64,000 nt of DNA from Nocardiopsis potens DSM 45234 (GTDB lineage: Bacteria; Actinomycetota; Actinomycetes; Streptosporangiales; Streptosporangiaceae), in contig NZ_ANBB01000062.1 in assembly GCF_000341105.1 (NCBI RefSeq), forward strand, positions 1-64,000, in the 5' to 3' direction. Under the pieces are notes generated by a model. It ran no database searches. It saw only the letters and a program-made list of their open reading frames with translations, and had not been told where the DNA came from. Below, piece after piece: positions 33,482 through 42,438 of this stretch. The number at the start of each line of letters is the position of its first letter. Within the stretch, counting starts at the first letter, position 1. A program made the position numbers and the translations under genes.

Positions 33482-34645
33482 GTGACCGAAGCCGCGGCCG
33501 GCCTCGCGGACCTGGCCGGGATCGCCCGGCGCGACCTGCCCGAGGTCCTGGCGGACCTGCGCCGGCTGGTCGAGCACGAGACGCCCAGCAACGACAAGGA
33601 GCTGCTCGACGCCGGCTTGGACGACATCGAGGCGTGGCTGGAGGAGCGGCTGGGCCCGCCCTCCGCCCGGATCCGGCACGGCGGCGGCGCCCACGGCGAC
33701 GTGCTGGAGCTCGACCACCCCGGGGAGGGCCCGGGGACCGTGCTGCTGCTGTGCCACTACGACACGGTGTGGCCGCGCGGGACCATCCGGGAGTGGCCGG
33801 TCACCGTGGACGGCGACCGGTTCAGCGGGCCCGGCTGCTTCGACATGAAGGCCGGCATCGTGCAGGGCGTGTGGGCGCTGCGGGCGCTGCGCGAGCTCGG
33901 CCTGCCCGCGCCCCCGGTGCGCATCCTGCTCAACGGCGACGAGGAGATCGGCAGCCCGGCCTCCCGCCCGCACATCGAGCGGGCCGGCGCCGCGGCCGAC
34001 CTGACCCTGGTGCTGGAGCCCAGCCGGGCCGGGAAGGTGAAGACCGGCCGCAAGGGCATGGGGCTGTTCGACGTGGCCGCGACCGGGATCGAGTCGCACG
34101 CCGGGCTGGACCCGGAGGCGGGGGCGAGCGCGGTGCACGCGCTGGCCGGGCTGGTCCCGCAGATCACCGCGCTGGCCGCGCCGGAGCGCGGCACCACGGT
34201 GAACGTGGGCCTGTTCTCCGGCGGCACCGCGCGCAACGTGGTCGCCGGCCGCGCCTCCTGCGAGGTGGACGTGCGGATCCAGGACCCGGCGGAGCAGGAC
34301 CGCGTCGACGCCGGCCTGGCCGCGCTCGCCCCGGCCGACGGCCGGGTGAAGATCGAGGTCACCGGCGAGTGGAACCGCCCGCCGATGAACCCCGGGCCCC
34401 GGACCGAGCGGGTGTTCGAGCTGGCCGCGGGCGTGGCCCGGGACCTCGGCGGCGAGCTGGGCCAGATCTCTGTGGGCGGCGCCAGCGACGGCAACCTGGT
34501 CGCGGCGCTGGGCAGGCCGGTCCTGGACGGCCTCGGCGCCGCCGGCTCCGGCCCGCACTCCCGCGACGAGCACGTCCTGATCAGCGCCACCCCGTACCAG
34601 GTGGCCCTGGTCGCGGGCCTGCTGACCCGGTTCGCCGGGTCCTGA
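33482..34645 (+). CDS. M20 metallopeptidase, glutamate carboxypeptidase (CPG2)-like
   Basis: 387-residue dinuclear zinc peptidase. Ligands and catalytic residues are in CHYDTVW (His92, Asp94), GCFDMKAG (Asp121), NGDEEIGS (Glu154/155), LEPS and the terminal SGPHSRDEHV His. The dimerisation/lid domain lies between them (VAATGIESHAGLDPEAGASA, GGTARNVV). Members such as carboxypeptidase G2 remove glutamate from folates and p-aminobenzoyl-glutamate. GTG 33482 has GAGAAGG 7 bases upstream. The pairing with AbgT supports that substrate class. There is no signal peptide, so cleavage would follow uptake. Confidence 0.88.
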   Translation: MTEAAAGLADLAGIARRDLPEVLADLRRLVEHETPSNDKELLDAGLDDIEAWLEERLGPPSARIRHGGGAHGDVLELDHPGEGPGTVLLLCHYDTVWPRGTIREWPVTVDGDRFSGPGCFDMKAGIVQGVWALRALRELGLPAPPVRILLNGDEEIGSPASRPHIERAGAAADLTLVLEPSRAGKVKTGRKGMGLFDVAATGIESHAGLDPEAGASAVHALAGLVPQITALAAPERGTTVNVGLFSGGTARNVVAGRASCEVDVRIQDPAEQDRVDAGLAALAPADGRVKIEVTGEWNRPPMNPGPRTERVFELAAGVARDLGGELGQISVGGASDGNLVAALGRPVLDGLGAAGSGPHSRDEHVLISATPYQVALVAGLLTRFAGS

Positions 34646-34666
34646 CCGGCCGCCCCGGCCCAGGGC

Positions 34667-34704
34667 GCGGAGTGCCGGCGACGGGGCCACCGCCGGCGCT
34701 CCGC
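34667..34704 (+). terminator. Hairpin after the AbgT/M20 operon
   Basis: GCGGAGTGCCGGCG (34667-34680) pairs with CGCCGGCGCTCCGC (34691-34704) with one mismatch over a 10-base loop, 22 bases past the stop codon. Confidence 0.6.
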
Positions 34705-34924
34705 ACCCGGTTCGGCCGGGTGCGGCGCCCGGCCGGGGCGGGGCGGGCCTCGCCTCCGCGCTCGGGACCGCCACCGGGAAGGGCACCGGGTGCGGGGGCG
34801 CCCCGCCGCCCCCGCGCGGCGGTCCCCGGGGCGCGCCCCTGCTCCGGAGCGCCGCCGGGGCGCCCGGAGGCCGGACCGGCCGGGGCGGGCCCCGGCCTTC
34901 GCGGTCCCCGGCCGTCCGCCCCGG

Positions 34925-37900
34925 TCAGTCCTTGAGGGCCTGGATCGCCTTCTGGATGCGCTTCTCCGAGACCGGGTAGGCGGTGCCGAGCTGCTGGGCG
35001 AAGAGGCTCACCCGGAACTCCTCCAGCATCCAGCGGAGCTCGCGGGCGTCGGGGTCCTCGGCGCGGCCGGCGGGCAGGGAGCCGACGGCCCGCTGCACCG
35101 CCTGCCGCATCTGCTCGGCCTTGGCCATGCCGACCTGGTCCCGGCGCGGGTTCTCGGCGAGCTTGGACAGCCGGTACTCCACCGCGCGCAGGTAGCGGTG
35201 CAGGTGCGGCAGCCGGTCCAGGCCGGCGTCGGCGACGAAGCCCGGCCGGATCAGCCCGGCGACCTGGTTCTGCGCGTCGTTGAGCGAGGGCAGCACCGCC
35301 ATGCTGGTGGTGCCCTTCATCTTCTTGGCCGTCTTGTGCGACTCGGCGAGGATCCGGGCCGTCCAGCGGACCACCTCGTCCAGGACGTCGCCCAGCTCGG
35401 CGCGGACGTACTCGCGCAGCGCCGCGAACGCGTCCGGGTCCCACACCCCGGGCCACTCCCCGCCCTCGGGGGTGTTCCGGGCGGCCCACCGCGCGGTCAG
35501 CGCGTCGACGGCGCAGTCCGCGCAGTCGTCGAAGAGCTTGTCCACGCCGCCGTGCGGGTTGTGCCCCAGGGCCAGCTTGGCCTGGTTGTCCAGCCCTCTG
35601 CGGATCACCGCGGCCGGTGAGGGGACGGTCAGCCGCAGCAGCCGGCGCAGTCCGCGCCGCATCGAGGCGCGCTGCTCGGCCTCGGTGTCGTAGATCCGGA
35701 TCGCGACGCTGTCGCCCTCGTCCACCAGCGCCGGGTAGCCCTTGACGGTCGGCCCGGCGGACTTGCGCTCGAAGGTGCGCTGCAGCGGACCGAAGTCCCA
35801 CTGCGTCAGGCCCTTCTTCTCGATGCCCTTGGCCTCGGCGGAGATGGCCTTCTGCAGCCGGGGTTTGAGTTCGCCGCGCAGCGCGGACAGGTCCTTGCCC
35901 TCGGCCAGCCGGCGGCCGGATTTGTCCACCGCCCGGTAGGTGATGCGCAGGTGGTCGGGGATCCGCTCGACGTCGAAGTCGTCCGGGGTGATCCGCTCGC
36001 CGCTCATCCGGCTCAGCTCGGCGGCCAGCACCTCGGTGAGCGGGGTGCCGTCGTCGGCGGGGAGCCGGCCGAGCACCTCGGCGGCGTGGTCGGGCACCGG
36101 GACGAAGTTGCGCCGCAGCGGCTTGGGCAGCGACCGGATCAGCGCGGTCACCAGGTCCTTGCGCAGGCCGGGGATCTGCCGGTCGAAGCCCTCGTCGCCG
36201 ACCTGGTTGAGCACCTCCAGCGGGATGTGCACGGTCACCCCGTCGGCCTCGGTGCCCGGCTCGAACTGGTAGGTGAGCGGGAAGCTGAACTCGCCCTGCG
36301 ACCAGGCGTCCGGGTAGTCCTCCTCGCTGACCTCCTCGGCGCCGTCGTTGATCAGCATGGACTTGGAGAAGTCCAGCAGGTCCGGGTCGGCGCGGCGGGC
36401 CTTCTTCCACCAGGCGTCGAAGTGCGCGGCCGACACCGCCTCGGCGCCGACCCGCTCGTCGTAGAAGGCGAACAGCGCCTCGTCGTCGACGAGGATGTCC
36501 CGGCGGCGGGCCCGGTGCTCCAGGTCCTCCACCTCCTCCAGCAGGCGCCGGTTGGAGTGGAAGAACTTGTGGTGGGTGTCCCAGTCGCCCTCGACCAGGG
36601 CGTGCCGGATGAACAGCTCCCGGGAGAGCGCCGGGTCGACCTTGGCGTAGCCGGTCTTGCGCTGGGCCACGATCGGCACCCCGTACAGGGTGACCCGCTC
36701 GTAGGCCATCACCGCGCCGCGCTTCTTCTCCCAGTGCGGTTCGCTGTAGGTCCGCTTGACCAGGTGGCCGGCGAGCTCCTCGGCCCACTCCGGCTCGATC
36801 CGGGCGCACATCCGCCCCCACAGCCGCGACGTCTCCACCAGCTCGGCGGCCATCACGTAGCGCGGCTGCTTCTTGAACAGCGCCGAACCGGGGAAGATCC
36901 CGAAGCGGGCGCCGCGGCCGCCCAGGTACTCGTGCTTCTCCGGGTCCTTCAGGCCGACGTGCGACAGCAGCCCGGACAGCAGCGCCGCGTGCACGTTCGC
37001 CGGGTCGGGGGCGGCGGTGTTCAGCGTGATGCCCATGCCCTTGGCCACCTGCTTGAGCTGGCCGTAGATGTCCTGCCACTCGCGCACCCGCAGGTAGTTG
37101 AGGAACTCGGTGCGGCACAGCTTGCGGAACTGGTTGCCGGAGAGCGCCTTCTGCTGCTCCTTCAGGTAGGACCAGAGGTTGAGGTAGGCGAGGAAGTCCG
37201 ATTCCTTCTCGGCGAACCGGGCGTGCTTGGCCTGCGCGGCCTGCTGGGCGTCGGCCGGGCGCTCGCGCGGGTCCTGGATCGACAGCGCCGCGGCGATGAT
37301 CATCACCTCGCGGACGCAGCCGCGCCGCTCGGCCTCCAGCACCATCCGGCCGAGCCGCGGGTCGACCGGGAGCTCGGCCAGCCGGCGCCCGGTCTCGGTG
37401 AGCCGCTTGCGCGGGTCGGCCTCATCCGGGTCGAGCGCGCCCAGCTCGTGCAGCAGGTGCACGCCGTCCTTGATCTGCCGGTGGTCGGGCCCCTCCACGA
37501 ACGGGAAGGCGGCGACGTCGCCCAGGCCCAGCGAGGCCATCTGCAGGATGACCGAGGCCAGGTTGGTGCGGAGGATCTCGGGGTCGGTGAACTCCGGGCG
37601 GGAGAGGAAGTCCTCCTCGGAGTAGAGCCGGATGCAGATGCCCTCGGCGACCCGGCCGCAGCGGCCCTTGCGCTGGTTGGCCGAGGCCTGCGAGACCGCC
37701 TCGATGGGCAGCCGCTGCACCTTGGTGCGGTGGCTGTACCGGGAGATGCGGGCGGTGCCGGGGTCGATGACGTAGCGGATGCCGGGGACGGTCAGCGACG
37801 TCTCGGCGACGTTGGTGGCCAGCACGATGCGCCGGCCCCGGTGCGGCTGGAAGACCCGGTGCTGCTCGGCCGAGGAGAGCCGGGCGTACAGCGGCAGCAC

Positions 37901-38875
37901 CTCGGTGTCGGGCAGCCGCATCTTGCCCAGCGCCTCGGCGGTGTCCCGGATCTCCCGCTCGCCGCTGAGGAAGACGAGGATGTCGCCGGGGCCCTCGCCG
38001 CGCAGCTCGTCCACCGCGTCGCAGACGGCCTGCACCTGGTCGCGCTGGTCGGCCCGGTCGTCGTCCGGGTCGCCGTCGCCCTCGATCGGGCGGTAGCGGA
38101 CCTCCACCGGGTAGGTGCGGCCGGACACCTCCACGATGGGGGCGTCGCCGAAGTGCCGGGAGAACCGCTCGGGGTCGATGGTGGCCGAGGTGATGACGAG
38201 CTTGAGCTCGGGGCGCTTGGGCAGCAGCCGTTTGAGGTAGCCGAGCAGGAAGTCGATGTTGAGGCTGCGCTCGTGCGCCTCGTCGATGATGATCGTGTCG
38301 TAGTTGCGCAGCATCCGGTCGCGCTGGATCTCGGCCAGCAGGATGCCGTCGGTCATCACCTTGACCAGCGTCTCGTCGGAGGACTGGTCGGTGAACCGGA
38401 CCTTGTAGCCGACCGTCTCGCCGATGCCGCCGCCCAGCTCCTCGGCGATCCGCTCGGCGACGGTGCGCGCGGCGATCCGGCGCGGCTGGGTGTGGCCGAT
38501 GGTGCCGAGCACGCCCCGCCCCAGTTCGAGGCAGATCTTGGGCAGCTGGGTGGTCTTGCCGGACCCGGTCTCGCCGGCGACGATCACCACCTGGTTGTCC
38601 CGGATCGCCTCGGCGATGTCGTCCTTGCGCCCGCTGACCGGCAGCTCGGGCGGGTAGGACGGCTCGGGGAGCGCGGCCCTGCGCTGCTCCACCCGCAGTT
38701 CGGCGAGGTCGATGTCGGAGGAGATCCGGGCGGCGGTCTTCGCCCGCTTGCCGGCGTCGCGGATCTTCTGCAGTCCGTCGATACGGCGGCGCATCCGGTG
38801 GCGGTCGGCGATGGTGAGGTCGGCGAGCCGGCCGCGGAGGTCGGAGAGCGAGATGTCCGAGGGCGAGGTCAACAT
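34925..38875 (-). CDS. hrpA: ATP-dependent RNA helicase HrpA (DEAH box)
   Basis: About 1316-residue DEAH helicase. Motif I is GETGSGKTTQ (residues 101-110), Ia TQPRR, II IIIDEAHERS, III ITSATID; the second RecA domain has FLSGERE, TNVAETSLTVPGI and QRKGRCGR. HA2, OB and the long HrpA C-terminal DUF3418 region follow (ITPDDFDVERIPDHLRITYRAVD, KGLTQWDFGPL, YPALVDEGDSVAIRIYD), ending in VSEKRIQKAIQALKD. ATG 38875 is preferred over 38905 because the short leader overlaps AT-rich promoter-like sequence. It probably acts in ribosome rescue or mRNA turnover. Transcribed alone or after dhaM. Confidence 0.93.
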   Translation of the reverse strand: MLTSPSDISLSDLRGRLADLTIADRHRMRRRIDGLQKIRDAGKRAKTAARISSDIDLAELRVEQRRAALPEPSYPPELPVSGRKDDIAEAIRDNQVVIVAGETGSGKTTQLPKICLELGRGVLGTIGHTQPRRIAARTVAERIAEELGGGIGETVGYKVRFTDQSSDETLVKVMTDGILLAEIQRDRMLRNYDTIIIDEAHERSLNIDFLLGYLKRLLPKRPELKLVITSATIDPERFSRHFGDAPIVEVSGRTYPVEVRYRPIEGDGDPDDDRADQRDQVQAVCDAVDELRGEGPGDILVFLSGEREIRDTAEALGKMRLPDTEVLPLYARLSSAEQHRVFQPHRGRRIVLATNVAETSLTVPGIRYVIDPGTARISRYSHRTKVQRLPIEAVSQASANQRKGRCGRVAEGICIRLYSEEDFLSRPEFTDPEILRTNLASVILQMASLGLGDVAAFPFVEGPDHRQIKDGVHLLHELGALDPDEADPRKRLTETGRRLAELPVDPRLGRMVLEAERRGCVREVMIIAAALSIQDPRERPADAQQAAQAKHARFAEKESDFLAYLNLWSYLKEQQKALSGNQFRKLCRTEFLNYLRVREWQDIYGQLKQVAKGMGITLNTAAPDPANVHAALLSGLLSHVGLKDPEKHEYLGGRGARFGIFPGSALFKKQPRYVMAAELVETSRLWGRMCARIEPEWAEELAGHLVKRTYSEPHWEKKRGAVMAYERVTLYGVPIVAQRKTGYAKVDPALSRELFIRHALVEGDWDTHHKFFHSNRRLLEEVEDLEHRARRRDILVDDEALFAFYDERVGAEAVSAAHFDAWWKKARRADPDLLDFSKSMLINDGAEEVSEEDYPDAWSQGEFSFPLTYQFEPGTEADGVTVHIPLEVLNQVGDEGFDRQIPGLRKDLVTALIRSLPKPLRRNFVPVPDHAAEVLGRLPADDGTPLTEVLAAELSRMSGERITPDDFDVERIPDHLRITYRAVDKSGRRLAEGKDLSALRGELKPRLQKAISAEAKGIEKKGLTQWDFGPLQRTFERKSAGPTVKGYPALVDEGDSVAIRIYDTEAEQRASMRRGLRRLLRLTVPSPAAVIRRGLDNQAKLALGHNPHGGVDKLFDDCADCAVDALTARWAARNTPEGGEWPGVWDPDAFAALREYVRAELGDVLDEVVRWTARILAESHKTAKKMKGTTSMAVLPSLNDAQNQVAGLIRPGFVADAGLDRLPHLHRYLRAVEYRLSKLAENPRRDQVGMAKAEQMRQAVQRAVGSLPAGRAEDPDARELRWMLEEFRVSLFAQQLGTAYPVSEKRIQKAIQALKD

Positions 38876-38944
38876 ATCGGACCCTAGGATATGGGCCCCT
38901 GGCAAGGGGTTTTTCCGGTTCGGCCCGGCGCCGCCGGTACGGGC

Positions 38945-39343
38945 TCAGGCCTGGAACTTCGGCACGGTGTAGGCCTCGCGCGCGGCCGAGACCACCGCCT
39001 CCAGCGCGGCACCGGTCGCGGCCAGCACCCCGGCGGCCACCGCGCCCTCGACGAACGGCGCGTCGACCAGGACCGCCCCCTCCCCCGGCTCGTCCTCCAG
39101 CACCAGCCGGGCGGTGAGCACCGCGCTGCCGATGTCGGGGATCACCACCACCCCGGCCCCCCGGTCGGCGCGGGCGACCGCCTCGGCGACCAGGTCCGGG
39201 GAGGTGCCGAGGCCGCCGTCGGGGCCGCCGCCGGCGACGACCACCGATCCGGGCCTGGCCCCGAGCTGCTCCAGCAGCTCGGCCACGCCCTCGGCGAGTT
39301 TGGCGCTGTGCGAGACGAGAACGATACCGACGGTGGCGTCCAT
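38945..39343 (-). CDS. dhaM: PTS-dependent dihydroxyacetone kinase phosphotransferase subunit DhaM
   Basis: 132-residue EIIA-Man-type domain. The phospho-accepting His is in VGIVLVSHSAKLAEGV; the body has VVVAGGGPDGGLGTSPDLV, GVVVIPDIGSAVLTARLVLE and VDAPFVEGAVAAGV. It is a lone EIIA domain without the HPr and EI fusions of the E. coli protein. It would pass phosphate from general PTS proteins encoded elsewhere to ADP on DhaL. It is divergent from dhaK-dhaL across 130 bases, so the whole system shares one control region. Confidence 0.9.
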   Translation of the reverse strand: MDATVGIVLVSHSAKLAEGVAELLEQLGARPGSVVVAGGGPDGGLGTSPDLVAEAVARADRGAGVVVIPDIGSAVLTARLVLEDEPGEGAVLVDAPFVEGAVAAGVLAATGAALEAVVSAAREAYTVPKFQA

Positions 39344-39473
39344 GGAGGCTTACGCTAGCCGACAGAGCGCGCCGGCGTCAGCGGCGCGTCCCCGGCGTTT
39401 CGCCCGGGGCCGCCGCGCCGGTGCAGCGCGACCCGAACCACCGCCGACCCGCGGACGACCAGGGAGACCCAGC

Positions 39474-40472
39474 GTGAAGAAGTTCCTCAACACCCCGGAC
39501 GGATACCTCTCCGATGCGCTGGCGGGCTTCGCGGCCGCCCATCCCGACCTGCGGGTGGACATCGAGACCTCAGTCGTGTCGCGCGCCGGGGGGCCGGTGC
39601 GGGGCAAGGTGGGGCTGGTCTCCGGCGGCGGCTCCGGGCACGAGCCGCTGCACGCCGGGTTCGTCGGCGACGGCATGCTGGACGCCGCCTGCCCGGGCGA
39701 AGTGTTCACCTCCCCGACACCGGACCGCTTCCTCGGCGGGCTGGAGGCCGCCGACGGCGGCGAGGGCGTCGTGCTGGTGGTCAAGAACTACACCGGCGAC
39801 GTGATGAACGCGCAGATGGCCGCCGAAATGGCCGAGGACGGCGGGCTGCGCGTGCGGCAGGTGCTGGTGGACGACGACGTCGCGGTGGAGGACTCCACGT
39901 TCACCGCGGGGCGGCGCGGCACCGGCGCCACGGTGCTGGTGGAGAAGATCGCCGGGGCGGCGGCGGTGCGCGGCGACGACCTGGACGCGGTGGCCGAGAT
40001 CGGCCGGCGGGTCAACGCCGCGTCCCGCTCGTTCGCGGTCGCCCTCACCTCCGGGACCGTGCCGTCGGCCGGGCGCCCCGGGTTCGACCTGCCGGAGGAC
40101 GAGATCGAGGTGGGCGTGGGCATCCACGGCGAGCCCGGCCGCCGCCGGGAGAAGCTCCGCCCGGCCCGGGAGCTGGTGGGCGAGATGCTCGGCGCGATCC
40201 TGGGCGACCGCCCGCTGTCCGCCGGGAGCGAGACGATCGTCCTGGTCAACGGCCTGGGCGGGACCCCGCTGAGCGAGCTCTACCTGGTCTTCGGCGAAGT
40301 GGCGAAGGAGTTCGGCAAGCGGGACCTGGCCGTCGCGCGCAGCCTGGTCGGCGACTACGTCACCAGCCTGGACATGGCGGGCTGCTCGATCACGGTCTGC
40401 GAGGCCGAGCCGGACCTCCTGGAGCTGTGGGACGCCCCGGTGAACACCCCGGCCCTGCGCTGGGGCGTCTAG
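39474..40472 (+). CDS. dhaK: Dihydroxyacetone kinase subunit DhaK
   Basis: 332-residue substrate-binding subunit. GGGSGHEPLHAGFVGDGMLDAACPG is the family signature near the N-terminus. The His that forms the covalent hemiaminal with dihydroxyacetone is in VGVGIHGEPG. NYTGDVMN and LVNGLGGTPLSELY are also typical. GTG 39474 has AGGGAG seven bases upstream. It forms an operon with dhaL, 45 bases downstream. Confidence 0.93.
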   Translation: MKKFLNTPDGYLSDALAGFAAAHPDLRVDIETSVVSRAGGPVRGKVGLVSGGGSGHEPLHAGFVGDGMLDAACPGEVFTSPTPDRFLGGLEAADGGEGVVLVVKNYTGDVMNAQMAAEMAEDGGLRVRQVLVDDDVAVEDSTFTAGRRGTGATVLVEKIAGAAAVRGDDLDAVAEIGRRVNAASRSFAVALTSGTVPSAGRPGFDLPEDEIEVGVGIHGEPGRRREKLRPARELVGEMLGAILGDRPLSAGSETIVLVNGLGGTPLSELYLVFGEVAKEFGKRDLAVARSLVGDYVTSLDMAGCSITVCEAEPDLLELWDAPVNTPALRWGV

Positions 40473-40517
40473 CAGGACCGCGGCAGAACGGCAGGACCAG
40501 AGGAGGAGCAGCAGGAC

Positions 40518-41150
40518 ATGGACGCTTTCACCGCCGGGCAGGCCACCGCCTGGATCGGCACCGCCGCGAAGGCGGTCGCGGAGGACAAGGAACGCCTCAC
40601 CGAGCTGGACGCCGCGATCGGCGACGGCGACCACGGCGCCAACATGGACCGGGGCCTGGGCGCCGCGCGCGAGGCCCTCGCCGCGCTGGACGCCGCCGGG
40701 CCCGGCGAGGTCCTGACCAAGACCGGGATGACGCTGATCTCCAAGGTGGGCGGGGCCTCCGGGCCGCTGTACGGCTCCTTCTTCCGGACCACCGGGAAGA
40801 ACCTGGAGGGCGCCGAACCCGGCCTGGCCGAGCTGGCCGCCGCCCTCCGCGCCGGCCTGGAGGCGGTACAGCGGATGGGCGCCGCCCAGCCCGGCGACAA
40901 GACGATGGTCGACGCGCTCTCCCCCGCCGTCGCCGCCCTGGAGCAGGCCGCGGAGAAGGGCGCGGCGCTCGCCGAGGCCGCCCGGGACGCCGCCGACGCG
41001 GCCTACGACGGGGCCCAGGCGACCATCCCCCTGCAGGCCCGCAAGGGCAGGGCCTCCTACCTGGGCGAACGCAGCATCGGCCACGAGGACCCGGGGGCGG
41101 CCTCCGCAGTGCTCATCTTCCGCTCCTTCGCGGAGGCCACCGCGACCTGA
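40518..41150 (+). CDS. dhaL: Dihydroxyacetone kinase ADP-binding subunit DhaL
   Basis: 210-residue helical barrel that carries ADP as a bound cofactor and phosphorylates dihydroxyacetone on DhaK. The Mg/nucleotide aspartates are in LTELDAAIGDGDHGANM. The GGASGPLYGSFF loop and the TPL-like GDKTMVDAL and ARKGRASYLGERS(I)GHEDPGA segments complete the domain. An AGGAGGAGCAG ribosome site precedes the ATG. The CRISPR array begins only 82 bases after its stop. Confidence 0.93.
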   Translation: MDAFTAGQATAWIGTAAKAVAEDKERLTELDAAIGDGDHGANMDRGLGAAREALAALDAAGPGEVLTKTGMTLISKVGGASGPLYGSFFRTTGKNLEGAEPGLAELAAALRAGLEAVQRMGAAQPGDKTMVDALSPAVAALEQAAEKGAALAEAARDAADAAYDGAQATIPLQARKGRASYLGERSIGHEDPGAASAVLIFRSFAEATAT

Positions 41151-41231
41151 TCAGGAGCCCCGCCCGAACCGGCGCCAGGCGAAGTTGCGCGAACCGGCCT
41201 CCCCGCCAGAAAGAACCCCAGGTCAGAGAGA
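41151..41231 (+). promoter_or_regulatory. Probable CRISPR leader
   Basis: 81 bases between dhaL and the first repeat, ending AAAGAACCCCAGGTCAGAGAGA. The purine-rich, AT-richer sequence directly before repeat 1 resembles the end of actinobacterial type I-E leaders. The degenerate repeat at the other end supports this orientation. Confidence 0.5.
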
Positions 41232-41443
41232 GTGCTCCCCGCGCGTGCGGGGATGGTCCCGGGGCGGCGTCCACCTGCGCCCACGGGTTGTCGTGCTCCC
41301 CGCGCGTGCGGGGATGGTCCCCCGAAGAGTACGTTTCCGGGATCCTGGAGAAGGTGCTCCCCGCGCGTGCGGGGATGGTCCCGAGGGCGAGGCCCGCACC
41401 CACCTGGCCGTGCTGTGCTCCCCGCGCGTGCGGGGGTGACCTC
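41232..41443 (+). CRISPR. Type I-E CRISPR array, 4 repeats, 3 spacers
   Basis: 29-base repeats start at 41232, 41293, 41354 and 41415; each begins GTGCTCCCCGCGCGTGCGGG and the first three end GATGGTCCC. All three spacers are exactly 32 bases (41261-41292, 41322-41353, 41383-41414). The inner CCCCGC/GCGGGG stem and the 29/32 geometry are type I-E. The fourth repeat diverges after GCGGGG, as trailer-end repeats do, so transcription is to the right. No cas gene lies in the window. Spacer origins cannot be read from the sequence. Confidence 0.93.
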
Positions 41444-41465
41444 TCGGTCGGTCCGCCGTGTCCGG

Positions 41466-42332
41466 TCAGTCCTCTTCGGTGAAACCCGCCGCAGCCTTCG
41501 CGACCGCTTCGGCGTCGTCTCGGGTGAGGGTGATGCCGAAGACGTCGCGGATCGCCTCGGGGACCTCCTCCGGGGCGAGGTCGCGGCGGTCGACGGTGCC
41601 GTCGGGGTGCTCCTCGGTGAGGGCGGTGTCCGTCAGGCGGCGGCGGACCGACGCCTCGGTGTGCTGGACCATCAGCCGGCCGGTGAACGGGGAGCGGGGC
41701 GAGGTGGACAGGTAGTGGCTGAGGATCGCGTAGTCGCCGCGGTAGCGCGGGTCCTCGGTGAAGCCGTAGAGCTCGTCCCAGGTGTCGCCGGTGCGGGAGG
41801 ACAGGGCCCAGACGCCGTCGCCCTCGTCGGTGAGGCGGTAGGTCCACTCGTCCTGGGCGGCCTCGGTCTCCGGGGCGCGCAGCGGGACCGGGTAGAGCGG
41901 GCCGCCGCCTCCGAAGCCGGTGTCGGCGAGCACGGCGCCCGAGGGCGTCTCGACGGTGAGCGCCATGTGGGTGGCGGGGCGCAGGCCGCCGCCGACCCGG
42001 ACCCGGGCGGCGTGCCCGGTCGCCTGCAGGCCGATCCGCTCCAGCGCCGCGGCGAGCAGCAGGCCGTGCTCGTAGCAGTAGCCGCCGCGTCCGCGGCGGA
42101 CCATCTTGTCCTGGAGCGCTTCGACGTCCAGCGGGATCTCCCGGCCCAGCAGCACGTCGATGTTCTCGAACGGGATCGCGGCGCTGTGCGCGCGGTGCAC
42201 CGCCGTCAGGGTCTCCGCGTCGGGCGCCACCGGGCCGCGGTGGCCGATCCGCTCCAGGTAGGCGTCGAGGTCCAGGGCGTCGCCGCCCCAGCCCCGGGCG
42301 GGGTCGGCGGCGCTGCGGGCTCGCGAGGGCAT
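41466..42332 (-). CDS. nat: Arylamine N-acetyltransferase
   Basis: 288-residue NAT that transfers acetyl from acetyl-CoA to aromatic amines and hydrazines. The catalytic triad is Cys86 (RGRGGYCYEHG), His122 (PATHMAL) and Asp137 (LADTGFGG). IPFENIDVLLGR and VQHTEASVRRRLTD are further NAT marks. AGGAG lies 7 bases before ATG 42332. It is divergent from a MarR-family gene, with two matching dyads between them, so it is probably repressed by that protein until an aromatic ligand appears. Confidence 0.93.
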   Translation of the reverse strand: MPSRARSAADPARGWGGDALDLDAYLERIGHRGPVAPDAETLTAVHRAHSAAIPFENIDVLLGREIPLDVEALQDKMVRRGRGGYCYEHGLLLAAALERIGLQATGHAARVRVGGGLRPATHMALTVETPSGAVLADTGFGGGGPLYPVPLRAPETEAAQDEWTYRLTDEGDGVWALSSRTGDTWDELYGFTEDPRYRGDYAILSHYLSTSPRSPFTGRLMVQHTEASVRRRLTDTALTEEHPDGTVDRRDLAPEEVPEAIRDVFGITLTRDDAEAVAKAAAGFTEED

Positions 42333-42348
42333 GGCACTGCTCCTACCA

Positions 42349-42389
42349 TTAGCCGGACAACGATCTGCACGGAAACATTAGTCGGCTAA
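42349..42389. promoter_or_regulatory. Pair of MarR-type operators
   Basis: TTAGTCGGCTAA (42378-42389) is a dyad with TTAG/CTAA arms; TTAGCCGGACAA (42349-42360) is a degenerate copy 29 bases away. They lie between nat and the MarR gene, in an AT-richer spacer. Confidence 0.65.
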
Positions 42390-42438
42390 CGAAAAAGCCG
42401 TCAACCGGACGTTGCGAACAGACCGATGAGGAGGGCGG

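Noticed and set aside
41113-41847. ORFs running through the CRISPR array with repeated Pro-Arg-Arg-Gly-type segments on both strands
   Set aside because: The apparent protein repeats are translations of the 29-base DNA repeat; frames break at spacers and have no family features.
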